64,000 nucleotides of DNA from Flavobacteriales bacterium UBA7666 (lineage in GTDB: Bacteria; Bacteroidota; Bacteroidia; Flavobacteriales_D; Crocinitomicaceae). Location of the stretch: assembly GCA_002483265.1 (NCBI GenBank), contig DLHO01000014.1, positions 76,502-140,501 of the forward strand. Direction: 5' to 3'. The notes under the pieces are model-generated. The model saw nothing but the letters and a program-made list of their open reading frames with translations, ran no database searches and was not told the origin of the DNA. Of this stretch, positions 24,488-33,459 are shown one piece after another. The position numbers and the translations under genes were made by a program. How positions within the stretch are numbered: the first letter of the stretch is position 1; each line of letters starts with the position of its first letter.

Positions 24488-25648
24488 TTATTTAATCGCT
24501 CCTGCGCATAATTTCATACGAAGCACACGTTTTGCAGCAGCATCTACAGTTGCTTTAAAGGCAGCATCCGAGCGGTATTTTGCTAAGATTTCTCCATGAG
24601 ATTTCATACAATCCAAAGGCATTAGTAAGATATCAACTCCTGCTTCAATTGCTTTTACGCTATTTCCTTTTACGGCAGTAACTCCGCCCATATTCATCGC
24701 ATCTGTCACTACCAATCCTTTGAATCCAAGTTCTTTGCGTAATAAATCAGTGATGATTACTTTCGAACAAGTAGCAGGAAGTCCGTTTGTATTGTATTTA
24801 GGGTTATTGACAACCGCCAAATGACCAATCATAATACTCAAAACACCTTTTTCGATCAATCCCGGGTAAGTAGCAACTTCTTTCAATTCACCATCAATTG
24901 CTTGCAGTGATTTATGTGTATCACCGGAAACCAATCCGTGTCCCGGGAAATGTTTTGCAGTAGCAATGATTCCCTGTTCCTGCATGCGGGCAATAAATGC
25001 ATTTGACCATGGAACATTGTTTACTTCGTTTTTGGCGAATCCTCTGTAACCAACTGTTCCGTTCTTTGCCAAATCCACAACTGGCGCAAAATTGTAATTG
25101 ATCCCAATTGCCTTTAAAGTTGCTGCAATTGTATCTGCACATTGATTTACTTCAGCAAGAGATAGTATTTCATTTGCCTTTTTCACCGTTGAAGAACCGG
25201 AAATCTTGCGATTGAATAAACTTGGTTCAGCATCAGCACTGTATAAAAATCCGGGATTTCCATTCTTTCCGTTAAGTTCATTGAACTCTTTAATCCAGGA
25301 TGTGAATTCTGTTTTGCTGCCGTTTAACATTAAAACTCCGCCGATTACGCGTCTGCTAATCAATGCTTTGATGGAATTAGGCGTGTTTCCAAGTCTTCCA
25401 ACTGCCGGCATGATCAACTGAGCTACGATTGCTGTATCGTCTAAGGTTTTAAACAGCTCTTCCACATCTTTATCCAAATCTGCATTTTCACTTAAGTAAT
25501 CAGCAAGTTTGAAAGTGTGCTTGATTTCTGGCAATTGAGGAACTTTTCGCTCTTCTTTTGGAGTTTCTGTTTTTGTTCCTTCGGCATTTTGTCCGCAAGC
25601 CTGAAGTAATAATGCAGAGCAAGCGCAAATCGTAATCCAATGTTTCAT
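24488..25648 (-). CDS. Glycoside hydrolase family 3 lipoprotein (NagZ-like)
   Basis: 386 aa from the ATG at 25648, which gives a lipoprotein signal with a Cys in LLQACGQ. An upstream ATG would hide it. The GH3 barrel is present: KHFPGHGLVSGDTHKSL contains the KHFPGH motif and the flexible-loop Asp-Thr-His used by beta-N-acetylglucosaminidases of the NagZ type as a His/Asp dyad; VVTDAMNMGGV contains the nucleophile Asp. It probably removes N-acetylglucosamine from cell-wall fragments in the periplasm. No C-terminal GH3 domain, as in NagZ. Monocistronic with a strong terminator. Confidence 0.88.
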   Translation of the reverse strand: MKHWITICACSALLLQACGQNAEGTKTETPKEERKVPQLPEIKHTFKLADYLSENADLDKDVEELFKTLDDTAIVAQLIMPAVGRLGNTPNSIKALISRRVIGGVLMLNGSKTEFTSWIKEFNELNGKNGNPGFLYSADAEPSLFNRKISGSSTVKKANEILSLAEVNQCADTIAATLKAIGINYNFAPVVDLAKNGTVGYRGFAKNEVNNVPWSNAFIARMQEQGIIATAKHFPGHGLVSGDTHKSLQAIDGELKEVATYPGLIEKGVLSIMIGHLAVVNNPKYNTNGLPATCSKVIITDLLRKELGFKGLVVTDAMNMGGVTAVKGNSVKAIEAGVDILLMPLDCMKSHGEILAKYRSDAAFKATVDAAAKRVLRMKLCAGAIK

Positions 25649-25801
25649 TTCTACTTTTATCATAGTTGATGCAAAGGTAAGTCGAAAGTTTCTTACGATT
25701 GCTCTTTGGCTTTTCATTTATAAACAATTCGGAGGTGAAATCTGCTTTTTTAATCAATCAAAAATCGACCTTTTCATGAAAAATTGAACTCGTTTCGATT
25801 A

Positions 25802-26356
25802 TTATTTTCCCTTTGGCATTCTTGAAGCGGGTGTTTTTTTAGCAGTTACTGTTTTTTGTGCTGCCGGTTTTTTAACCGTAGGTTTCCGGACAGCTGGTTT
25901 CTTGGGAACCGAGGTGTATTTTTCTTTATGATCTTCGTGTGCCTCCTCAATGGAATGGGATGTTTTTATAGGTTCTTCTTTATCCGACAACTCACTGAGT
26001 TTGTGGTAATATTTTTGAACAATCATCATTTCCTCTTCCGTCATGCTTTCAATATCAACCAATCGGTTACTCGACTCATTATTAGATGCGACTAGTTCGT
26101 TCAATTTCAATTGTATTGCCAGTGAATCTTTATTTTGAGATTTTTGGATCAGGAAAACCATCAGAAAAGTAATGATCGTTGTTCCTGTATTGATAACCAA
26201 CTGCCAGGTTTCTGAAAAATCGAAGAATGGGCCACAGATTGCCCATGCAACAACTAATGAAAGAGCACTCACAAATGCGTAAGGACTTCCAACTGCTTTT
26301 GATGCTTTAGAGGCGAAATTCTCAAAGAATTGTTTGCCGGATTTTCTATGTGCCAT
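25802..26356 (-). CDS. Low-affinity iron permease family protein with basic tail
   Basis: 184 aa. Two transmembrane segments at about 25-45 and 50-72 (AFVSALSLVVAWAICGPFF, then NTGTTIITFLMVFLIQKSQN), matching the small bacterial version of the Fet4-type iron permease family; QLVINTGTTIITFLMVFLIQ is the family signature. After a helical stretch (EEEMMIVQKYYHKL), the last 45 residues are a repeated Lys-Pro-Ala tail like that of histone-like proteins (VRKPTVKKPAAQKTVTAKKT). Iron transport is not proven for the two-helix forms; channel or regulatory roles are possible. Confidence 0.78.
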   Translation of the reverse strand: MAHRKSGKQFFENFASKASKAVGSPYAFVSALSLVVAWAICGPFFDFSETWQLVINTGTTIITFLMVFLIQKSQNKDSLAIQLKLNELVASNNESSNRLVDIESMTEEEMMIVQKYYHKLSELSDKEEPIKTSHSIEEAHEDHKEKYTSVPKKPAVRKPTVKKPAAQKTVTAKKTPASRMPKGK

Positions 26357-26394
26357 AATGCTCTTGTTTATTGATTAATAAATGGATCGATTTC

Positions 26395-27240
26395 TTAGCT
26401 TCCAACGATTTCTCCACCATTTACATGAATGAATTGTCCCGTTATGTAGCTGCTGTCTTGAGAAGCGAGAAAAACATACGCCGGACCAACTTCTGATGGC
26501 TGACCTGCGCGACCCATTGGTGTATCTTTTCCGAATTTTTCCAATTGTTCAAAGCTGGAAACGATCAAAGGTGTCCAGATTGGTCCGGGAGCAACCCCAT
26601 TTACACGAATTCCTTTTTTTGCCAACATGGAAGCAAGTGATTTTGTGAAAGTCGATATTGCTCCTTTAGAACTGGAGTAGTCCAGCAAATGATCGCTTCC
26701 GCGATAAGCAGTTACTGACGAAGTATTTATGATGCAATCTCCTTTGGAAAGATGAGAAATCACCTCTTTTGTAAGATAAAACAGCGGATAAACATTGGTT
26801 TCGAATGTCTTTTTCAGATTCTCAGAAGTTATTTCGGTAAGAGTATCGGCATTAAAATGTGTTCCTGCATTATTAACCAGAATGTTGATCTTCCCAAATT
26901 CGGTTAATACATTTTTGATGCACTTTTTACAGAATTTTTCATCTGTTAAGTCGCCTTTTATGAGCAGACATTTTCTGTTTTGTGCTTCAACCAGTTTTTT
27001 GGTTTCCTGTGCATCTTTTTTCTCTGAAAGGTAAATAATCGCAATGTCTGCGCCTTCATGAGCATAATGAACTGCAATACTTCTTCCTATTCCACTATCT
27101 CCACCGGTAATTAGTGCAACTTTATTGATGAGTTTACCACTCGCTTTATATTTTTTACTTATGTACTCCGGAATAGGAGTCATTTTAGACTCGATTCCCG
27201 GTTTCTTTTGCTTCTGAGTTTTGAAATTTTTCTGCTTCAT
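26395..27240 (-). CDS. SDR oxidoreductase, YghA/GSP39-like
   Basis: 281 aa with a family-typical N-terminal extension (PGIESKMTPIPEYISKKYKA). The Rossmann motif is LITGGDSGIGRSIAVHYA; NNAG supports the fold; INTSSVTAYRG gives the catalytic Ser, LLDYSSSKGA the Tyr and Lys. PGPIWTPLI is the cofactor-loop region. NADP(H) preference is likely. Such proteins reduce aldehydes or ketones and are often stress-induced. It follows the iron permease gene's upstream region by 38 bases and may be co-transcribed with it. Confidence 0.9.
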   Translation of the reverse strand: MKQKNFKTQKQKKPGIESKMTPIPEYISKKYKASGKLINKVALITGGDSGIGRSIAVHYAHEGADIAIIYLSEKKDAQETKKLVEAQNRKCLLIKGDLTDEKFCKKCIKNVLTEFGKINILVNNAGTHFNADTLTEITSENLKKTFETNVYPLFYLTKEVISHLSKGDCIINTSSVTAYRGSDHLLDYSSSKGAISTFTKSLASMLAKKGIRVNGVAPGPIWTPLIVSSFEQLEKFGKDTPMGRAGQPSEVGPAYVFLASQDSSYITGQFIHVNGGEIVGS

Positions 27241-27284
27241 GAATAGAAATTTGAAGTTCTACTCAAAAATTAGTTGAAGCGTGG

Positions 27285-28298
27285 TTATTTTCCAAAAACT
27301 TTATCCCAATAAACGCTAAACTTTATTTTACTAAAATCCCATACACGGTAAGAAAAGAGGTTTTGTGTTTTTTGATCCTTAAGGGTAATGCCATATCCCA
27401 TTAAAGGAGTCCGGCTTAGTCCGTTGGTAATGGTTGTCGTGGTTCCGAATCTCAAATCATAAATAATCAAACTGTCAAGATGCTGTTCCACAGTATAAAA
27501 ACCATTGGTAATGTGTTCGATTTCTTCCAAGCGAGAATTCCCGTTCCAATTAAGATTTTCAAGAAGGTGATGATTTTTGGGAAGCACCTCTATTTGTTTT
27601 GGATCAAATGGTGCAAAAAGCGATTTGTAACCGATGTAATAATTCGAATCGTCTTCTACAATCAGATCCCAATAAAAAGAAGTCAGTGGCATTGGGGTAA
27701 CCATTGCTCTTTTAGGATGAATGTTTGCCTGTTCAAAATAGGAATTGGTGTTGCTGTAAACAAACAATTTAACACCAAGTCCCCAAAGTAAATACAACGA
27801 AGAATAAATAATTCCGGTCCAGTTCCAAATACGTCTTCTTTTAGATTCCCGTTTCATAAACAATGCCCCAATTAACAGAATCATGAATGGGATGGTGTAA
27901 AGCGGATCGATTACAAAAACAGAATTGAAAGTCAATCGCCAGTCAAACGGCCAGAAGAATTGAGTCCCATAGTTGGTGAAAATATCCAAAATAGGGTGTG
28001 TTACAATGGAAAGAAACCATAACAAGAACCATGTTTTATTACTGTAACCTTTCTTACTGAGTTTACTCGATATGAATGTTAGAATGATTCCGGCCAGAAG
28101 AGCAAATAGCAATGAATGGGAAAAACCACGATGAACAAGTGCGGCATCCAGAGGATCATAAAAGAAGCGTAGAAAAACATCCAAATCCGGGAGAGTTCCC
28201 CCAATTGCGCCCAGAAGTGCGGCTTTCGCACCCATTTTTCTTCCTGCAACTGCTTCTGCAACTGCTGCTCCAAGTACGATTTGTGTCAAAGAATCCAT
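27285..28298 (-). CDS. YdjM-type membrane-bound metal-dependent hydrolase
   Basis: 337 aa from the ATG at 28298 (two codons inside the ATG at 28304), because MDSLTQIVLGAAVAEAV is the usual family start. Conserved motifs are GTLPDLDVFLRF, VHRGFSHSLLF and THPILDIFTNYGT, giving Asp and His metal ligands. Several transmembrane helices lie in the first 180 residues, and a soluble domain follows. The protein is in the inner membrane; the natural substrate is unknown (E. coli YdjM is a LexA-binding associated protein). Monocistronic. Confidence 0.88.
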   Translation of the reverse strand: MDSLTQIVLGAAVAEAVAGRKMGAKAALLGAIGGTLPDLDVFLRFFYDPLDAALVHRGFSHSLLFALLAGIILTFISSKLSKKGYSNKTWFLLWFLSIVTHPILDIFTNYGTQFFWPFDWRLTFNSVFVIDPLYTIPFMILLIGALFMKRESKRRRIWNWTGIIYSSLYLLWGLGVKLFVYSNTNSYFEQANIHPKRAMVTPMPLTSFYWDLIVEDDSNYYIGYKSLFAPFDPKQIEVLPKNHHLLENLNWNGNSRLEEIEHITNGFYTVEQHLDSLIIYDLRFGTTTTITNGLSRTPLMGYGITLKDQKTQNLFSYRVWDFSKIKFSVYWDKVFGK

Positions 28299-28452
28299 GC
28301 GCATAAAAGTAGTAGTTTATACTTCAAATCAATATTAAAATGAATTGATTAAAAATTAAGATTAAAATGTTTATAAAAATGGAAAAAGATGCTTGAAAGG
28401 CTTTTTTGAACAGAACTATTTTCTTATCTTCATGGTAAAAGAAAGTGGAATA

Positions 28453-29145
28453 ATGTATCAAAAACAGTTGGCAATTAAAAACTGGGCTGAGGATGACCGG
28501 CCTCGGGAAAAGATGATGCTTAAGGGAAAACATACCCTTTCAGATGCGGAATTAATAGCGATTCTTATTGGGACTGGGAGTGGATCCAAATCTGCAGTTG
28601 ATTTGGCTAGGGAATTACTTGCGTTAACAGATGGAGATTTGTATGAGTTCGGAAAATTGAGGCATTCCCATTTATGCAATGTAAAAGGGATTGGAGATTC
28701 TAAGGCAATGAGCATTTTGGCCGCTTTAGAGTTGGGAAGACGAAAAAAAGAGTCTGTAAAAAAGAAACGCAATAAAATCGATAGCTCTCTGAAAGCATAC
28801 CAGGAATTCAAAAGTTACTTTTCTGATTTAACGCACGAAGAATTTTTTGTGCTCTATTTGAATCGTGGGAATCACGTATTACAGGTCAAGCAGGTTTCAA
28901 TTGGTGGTACTTCAGGAACTTATGTTGATCCTAAGATCATTTTCAAATACGGGATGGATTTAACGGCATCGGGAATTATACTGGCGCATAATCACCCGAG
29001 TGGTCAGCTAAAGCCAAGTCAGGAAGATAAAATGATCACTAAAAAAATCAAGCAATTCGGAGAGCTGATTGAAATGCCCGTTTTGGATCACCTCATTATC
29101 ACAGATAATGGCTACTTTAGCTTTTCGGATCAAGAACTTCTTTAA
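28453..29145 (+). CDS. radC: RadC-family JAB-domain protein
   Basis: 230 aa from the ATG at 28453, since MYQKQLAIKNWAEDDRPREK is the usual N-terminus; earlier in-frame ATGs would overlap the putative -7 element TATCTTCA. A helix-hairpin-helix region at about 40-90 (LCNVKGIGDSKAMSILAALE) is followed by the JAMM/MPN domain with HNHPSG (H179, H181) and the Asp in PSQEDKM. The family's role in DNA repair is disputed; a metalloprotease or phage-related role has been proposed. First gene of a three-gene operon. Confidence 0.9.
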   Translation: MYQKQLAIKNWAEDDRPREKMMLKGKHTLSDAELIAILIGTGSGSKSAVDLARELLALTDGDLYEFGKLRHSHLCNVKGIGDSKAMSILAALELGRRKKESVKKKRNKIDSSLKAYQEFKSYFSDLTHEEFFVLYLNRGNHVLQVKQVSIGGTSGTYVDPKIIFKYGMDLTASGIILAHNHPSGQLKPSQEDKMITKKIKQFGELIEMPVLDHLIITDNGYFSFSDQELL

Positions 29146-29148
29146 GAA

Positions 29149-30432
29149 ATGTTGTTTTACGTTGATGAAATTTCAGCTCGTTTAATTTATACTCTGGATT
29201 TTATATTCAAGGAGCATGGCTTAGAATATCAATTGACGAATGATAAACATGTCTTCAATTCTTTTGTTGGAAACAAGATTTCATACTCTAATTTCGAATT
29301 TGATGAGTCACAGATTTTAAATCCAGCCCGTTTACTCTTTGAAGAAACATTTCGTGAATCAATTCGCGTTGCAAAGGGGAGTTGGCACCAAACGGATTGT
29401 TTGGAGTTTGATTCAGTTTCCGATCCTTTGGCTTCTATTTTCTATGTGCTCACGAGGTACGAAGAGTATCATCCTGCATTTCCGGATGATCATGGACGAT
29501 TTACAGCAAAGGAGAGTCTTCAGAGCAAATTTGGATGGCTTCATATTCAAATTGTAGAACATTGGATCGAAGCGTTTTTCCAGATTTATTCGCCTGAATC
29601 TTTGAATGAACTGAAATCACAAAAAAAAGTTCAGATTATTCCTTCATTTGACATCGACAATACCTTTGCTTATAAATGGAAGGAGGGTTGGCGTTCGTGG
29701 TTGTCAAATGGAAAAGATTTCTTACAAAATAATAAAGAACGATTGAAAATGAGGAAACTAGTTCAACAAGGTGAACTGGAAGATCCATACGATTCCTTTG
29801 AGACGATTCGCTCTGTTTTTAAGAAATATCCCGAAACACGCGTTTTTTGGCAGCTGGGGAATTATGCAAAATACGATACAAATATTGCATGGAATGATCC
29901 GAGGCATCAGGGATTGATATTGGAAATGAGTCAATTTGGTCATCTGGGGCTGCATCCAAGTTACGCCAGCAATTATTCAGATGAACGATTGGATCAGGAA
30001 GTTGTTCGTATTGAAAAAATCACATCGAAAACTATTACGGAATCCAGACAGCATTTTCTGAAACTCAATTTACCTAGTACGTATCACCGAATGATCGCAC
30101 GTGGTTTTGAAAAAGACTACACGATGGGGTATGCGGATGATTTCGGATTTCGTGCAGGGACAGCATATGAACATTCTTTTTTTGACCTTCTGACTAATCA
30201 GGCGTTTCCAAATTACAGAATTGTTCCTTTTGCCTATATGGATGGAACCTTGCTGGAATACAAAAAACTGACTATTGATCAAAGTATGGAAGCTGTGTTC
30301 GGATTGATAGAGGAAGTAAAAAAATACGGAGGTGTTTTTTGTTTTATCTGGCACAATGAAACACTTGCCGAAGCGGGTAAATGGAATGGGTGGCGAAGGG
30401 TTTTCGACTATACATTAGAACAATTAAAATGA
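29149..30432 (+). CDS. Polysaccharide deacetylase family protein (DUF7033 type)
   Basis: 427 aa. An N-terminal domain of about 130 residues of the DUF7033 type (FYVLTRYEEYHPAFPDDHGR) precedes a NodB-like deacetylase barrel. IIPSFDIDN (about 163-171) carries the metal and catalytic Asp pair, and LGLHPSYASNY the second motif. It probably deacetylates N-acetyl sugars in a surface glycan; no signal peptide, so it acts in the cytoplasm or on lipid-linked precursors. It begins three bases after radC and overlaps the GSCFA gene by four. Confidence 0.85.
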   Translation: MLFYVDEISARLIYTLDFIFKEHGLEYQLTNDKHVFNSFVGNKISYSNFEFDESQILNPARLLFEETFRESIRVAKGSWHQTDCLEFDSVSDPLASIFYVLTRYEEYHPAFPDDHGRFTAKESLQSKFGWLHIQIVEHWIEAFFQIYSPESLNELKSQKKVQIIPSFDIDNTFAYKWKEGWRSWLSNGKDFLQNNKERLKMRKLVQQGELEDPYDSFETIRSVFKKYPETRVFWQLGNYAKYDTNIAWNDPRHQGLILEMSQFGHLGLHPSYASNYSDERLDQEVVRIEKITSKTITESRQHFLKLNLPSTYHRMIARGFEKDYTMGYADDFGFRAGTAYEHSFFDLLTNQAFPNYRIVPFAYMDGTLLEYKKLTIDQSMEAVFGLIEEVKKYGGVFCFIWHNETLAEAGKWNGWRRVFDYTLEQLK

Positions 30433-31367
30433 GTGTTTCAGCGGCTAGTTTACATCAAAAAGATTTTCCGAAGATCCAACACGGGGATTCGATCGTGCAA
30501 TTGGGCTCTTGTTTTTCTACCAATATGTCATTTTGGTTTCGAAGAGCTGGCTTTCAAGTATTAGACAATCCGCTTGGAGTCATTTTTCACCCCATTCCTT
30601 TAGCAAAACAACTATTATTGGCTTTTGGTAAAGTAGAGCGAAGTGAATTTACACTAAAGGAAGACGTAAATGTAAGCTATGATGCAAGTAGTACGTTGTA
30701 TTCCATGGATCCTTCAGGATTAGAGAAATTGGTTTCAAATCAATTGGAAACACTGAAAAAAGCTTTAATCAATGCAAAGATTCTGATAATTACGCTTGGA
30801 TCTGCACATGGCTATCGCTTAAAGGAAACCGGAAATTTGGTTGCGAATTGTCATCAGCAGCCACAATCATTGTTTCAAAAAGAATTGACTCGTGCGGAAG
30901 AAATGGCTGTGATTTGGGAACAAGCTATTAGGGAATTAAGGAATGTGAATCCAACAATCCAAATTGTATTTACAGTTAGCCCTGTGCGTTATATAAGGGA
31001 TGGTTTAATGGAGAATTCGCTGTCGAAATCAGAATTATTTCGTTTGGTTTCCATATTGAAACAGGATTCGATTCATTATTTTCCAGCATACGAATTGGTC
31101 AATGACATACTTCGGGATTACCGCTATTTTGAGGTAGATGGTGTTCATCCTTCGGATCAAGCAACTGAATTTGTTTGGGACTTTCTGAAACAAACCCTTT
31201 TTTCGGATCAGACGAATGACTTGATTGAAGAAGTGATGAAACTGCGTAAAATGGAGGAACACCGATTGATGTATCCTGAGTCTAAAAAGGCTGAAGAATA
31301 TCGAAATCAACTAAAACAAAAAAGGGAAAGTTTCCTTTCCCGATACCCAGTAGTAGTCTGGTGCTAA
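30429..31367 (+). CDS. GSCFA domain SGNH-like hydrolase
   Basis: 312 aa from the ATG at 30429, which overlaps the deacetylase stop (ATGA). The family name motif is visible as LGSCFSTNMSFWF (nucleophile block), NPLGVIFHPIPLA is conserved, SPVRYIRDG is the mid-motif, and VDGVHPSDQATEFVWDF gives the D-x-x-H that completes the catalytic set. GSCFA proteins are esterase-like; co-occurrence with the deacetylase suggests joint trimming of acyl groups from a glycan. Converges on the anti-sigma gene with four bases between stops. Confidence 0.88.
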   Translation: MSVSAASLHQKDFPKIQHGDSIVQLGSCFSTNMSFWFRRAGFQVLDNPLGVIFHPIPLAKQLLLAFGKVERSEFTLKEDVNVSYDASSTLYSMDPSGLEKLVSNQLETLKKALINAKILIITLGSAHGYRLKETGNLVANCHQQPQSLFQKELTRAEEMAVIWEQAIRELRNVNPTIQIVFTVSPVRYIRDGLMENSLSKSELFRLVSILKQDSIHYFPAYELVNDILRDYRYFEVDGVHPSDQATEFVWDFLKQTLFSDQTNDLIEEVMKLRKMEEHRLMYPESKKAEEYRNQLKQKRESFLSRYPVVVWC

Positions 31368-31371
31368 TATT

Positions 31372-32649
31372 CTATTGCGTTTTAATAACGATTGTTCCTT
31401 TGTAATCTCTAGGTTCTCCTGGATTTGGATTTCCCATAACGACTTTCCATAAAACAACAGTTCCGTTTTTCAAAACTTCTCCTGTATTGCTGTCTACACC
31501 GTTCCAGCCTGCAGATACGTCAGTTGTTTTGTAGATCACTCTTCCGCTTTTCGCATCGTAGATATATAATTCAAATGGAGTTTTACGTTCCTTCAAAGCG
31601 TGTGGCATGAAGGTAGAAACTCTTGAATCACTTGAATTTAAATCGATTGCTTCCTGAGCATTCAAGTTGTAGTTTTCTGATAATGTAATTGTTTTTGGTT
31701 CAATAACCGAACATCCATTTTGATCCTTAGCAGCTGCAGAAACTGTAATTTCTTTGCCTTTATAAGGATGAACAATCAATGCTCCGTTTTCAGTTTCATA
31801 GGCGTGGTTTTCAACTGTCCAATGAACCGGAGAATTATTTCCGGAAACTGTAAATCGAATTGCAGGGATTCCATCTTCATACAGCAATGTAGGATCAACA
31901 CTGATATATAAATCAGACGTTGGTTTGCTAACTGTAATTGTTTGTTTCTGATTTCCAACGACCAAGTCAATTGCACCTTCATTAGAAGCAACAAGAATCT
32001 TCTTAGCTCCCGGTTTAACGGTAAGAATTGTTTTATTGTTTTGAATTACCGAAACAGAAGTGTTTTCATTCGGATTTCCAATTTCAATCTCATCGCCAAT
32101 GCAGTACTTCGCTTTGTTTGAGGTTGCTGGTAAGAAGTTTGTTTTTTGTTCGCCACTATTATCAACTGCTCCTTTCGGAGAATTCGATACATTTTGTGAC
32201 GTTGAATTTTTTTGAGCAGCATCCTTTGGATTCGAAGAAACATGAGCTACATCAATCGGTTGATTTGTTGTGTGTTCAATCGGTGTCGACTGAGTTCTAT
32301 TCACTAAATGTTCTTCAGTCTGAAGTGTGTTTGCTTGAGGGTTGGCATTATTATTTGCACTCAAACGACTTTCAGAATGATTGTTTGTTTGAGGAATGGT
32401 TGAATTTTGACTAATTACAGGAGTACTGTTTTTAGTATCTTGTTTCGAATCCGACTGTGAATTCAATGCGAAAAATAGGGCAGATCCAACCAGTACTGTA
32501 CCAACTGAAGCTGCAACCCACCATTTGCGATAGAATGGAGAAGGAGTTGTCCCGTCTAATCTTTTAGATAGTGATTCCCATGCAGCCTCGTTGTAGGGCA
32601 ACTCATGGTTCTCAAGGGACTCTTTTATGATCTGTTCAATGTTCTTCAT
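31372..32649 (-). CDS. Anti-sigma-like membrane protein with gliding-type C-terminal domain
   Basis: 425 aa. An N-terminal helical module (KESLENHELPYNEAAWESLS) as in many Bacteroidota anti-sigma proteins is followed by one transmembrane helix at about 45-62 (WWVAASVGTVLVGSALFFAL). A long Ser/Thr/Asn-rich linker (to about 170), then beta domains, and finally FELYIYDAKSGRVIYKTTD with GWNG-like turn (AGWNGVDSNTGEVLKNGTV), which resembles the gliding motility-associated C-terminal domain used by T9SS cargo. The ATG overlaps the sigma stop by four bases. It likely holds the sigma factor at the membrane and senses an envelope state. Confidence 0.78.
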   Translation of the reverse strand: MKNIEQIIKESLENHELPYNEAAWESLSKRLDGTTPSPFYRKWWVAASVGTVLVGSALFFALNSQSDSKQDTKNSTPVISQNSTIPQTNNHSESRLSANNNANPQANTLQTEEHLVNRTQSTPIEHTTNQPIDVAHVSSNPKDAAQKNSTSQNVSNSPKGAVDNSGEQKTNFLPATSNKAKYCIGDEIEIGNPNENTSVSVIQNNKTILTVKPGAKKILVASNEGAIDLVVGNQKQTITVSKPTSDLYISVDPTLLYEDGIPAIRFTVSGNNSPVHWTVENHAYETENGALIVHPYKGKEITVSAAAKDQNGCSVIEPKTITLSENYNLNAQEAIDLNSSDSRVSTFMPHALKERKTPFELYIYDAKSGRVIYKTTDVSAGWNGVDSNTGEVLKNGTVVLWKVVMGNPNPGEPRDYKGTIVIKTQ

Positions 32650-33215
32650 TGAGCGATTTTTGTAAATTTTTGTTTCAAATAATTTTGAAGGTTCATTTTG
32701 GCTTTTGCTAAATTAGATTTCGACGTTCCTTCACTGATTTCCAATATTTCCGCAATTTCTTTGTGCGTAAATTCTTCCATCACATACAAGTTGAAAACTG
32801 CTTTGTAAGCTGGTGAAAGCTTGCTTATTGCTTCCATCGCTACTTCTGCTTTTAACGTGGTGATTTCCCAATCTTCCCCGAGTTGATCTTCTTCAGGAAT
32901 GAATTTGAAATCATTGTCGTTATCGCTAAGCACCCAATCTTTTTTAGACTTTCGGATCGAATCAATCGCACAATTCACTATGATTCTTCTCATCCATCCT
33001 TCAAAAGACCCTTTCTTGTCGTAACCTTTAATATGTTCAAAGACCTTTATAAAACCTTCTTGTAAAACTTCCTGGGCTGAATCTTTATCACGAATATACC
33101 GTTGACAGACAACGAGCATTTTCCCATAAAACTTCTTGAATAATTGCTCCTGTGCCCTCCTGTCGGATGACTTACAGCCTTCAATTATATCTTCTAATTC
33201 CCAATTCTGTTTCAC
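32646..33215 (-). CDS. ECF-type RNA polymerase sigma factor
   Basis: 189 aa. Region 2 at about 20-90 (KDSAQEVLQEGFIKVFEHI, GSFEGWMRRIIVNCAIDSIR) and region 4 at about 130-180 (LSPAYKAVFNLYVMEEFTHK, EIAEILEISEGTSKSNLAKA). A complete, typical ECF factor of Bacteroidota. It is translationally coupled to the anti-sigma gene downstream (ATGA overlap at 32646-32649). No -7 element is obvious upstream within the inverted repeat region. Confidence 0.92.
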   Translation of the reverse strand: MKQNWELEDIIEGCKSSDRRAQEQLFKKFYGKMLVVCQRYIRDKDSAQEVLQEGFIKVFEHIKGYDKKGSFEGWMRRIIVNCAIDSIRKSKKDWVLSDNDNDFKFIPEEDQLGEDWEITTLKAEVAMEAISKLSPAYKAVFNLYVMEEFTHKEIAEILEISEGTSKSNLAKAKMNLQNYLKQKFTKIAQ

Positions 33216-33264
33216 TGTCTCTTTTCAATAACGAAGGATTGATTGCAGGGTTGCCTTACAATCG

Positions 33265-33337
33265 GGTTCAAAAGTTTAAAAAGTTCAAAAAGTTCCAATG
33301 TTTGAACCCTTTAAACCTTTTGAATACTGTTTGAACC
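33265..33337. repeat. Imperfect inverted repeat (GTTCAAAAAGTTT)
   Basis: GGTTCAAAAGTTTAAAAAGT on the left pairs with TTTGAACCCTTTAAACC and following bases on the right. It lies in the divergent gap between the sigma gene and mdh and could form a long hairpin in either transcript. Confidence 0.6.
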
Positions 33338-33409
33338 TGGTTTTAATAACCTGTTTACAAATAACGTTATTTCTCTATAAAATTTGAGGTTGGAGCAAAG
33401 TTTTATTCT

Positions 33410-33417
33410 TAAATTCG
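33410..33417 (+). promoter_or_regulatory. -7 element TAAATTCG of mdh
   Basis: One mismatch from TAnnTTTG; GGTTGG at 33388-33393 supplies a TTG about 18 bases upstream as a -33 element. A leader of about 40 bases follows. Confidence 0.45.
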
Positions 33418-33459
33418 TTGCGATTTATAGAAATTAATTATCATTTTAATCAGATAACA

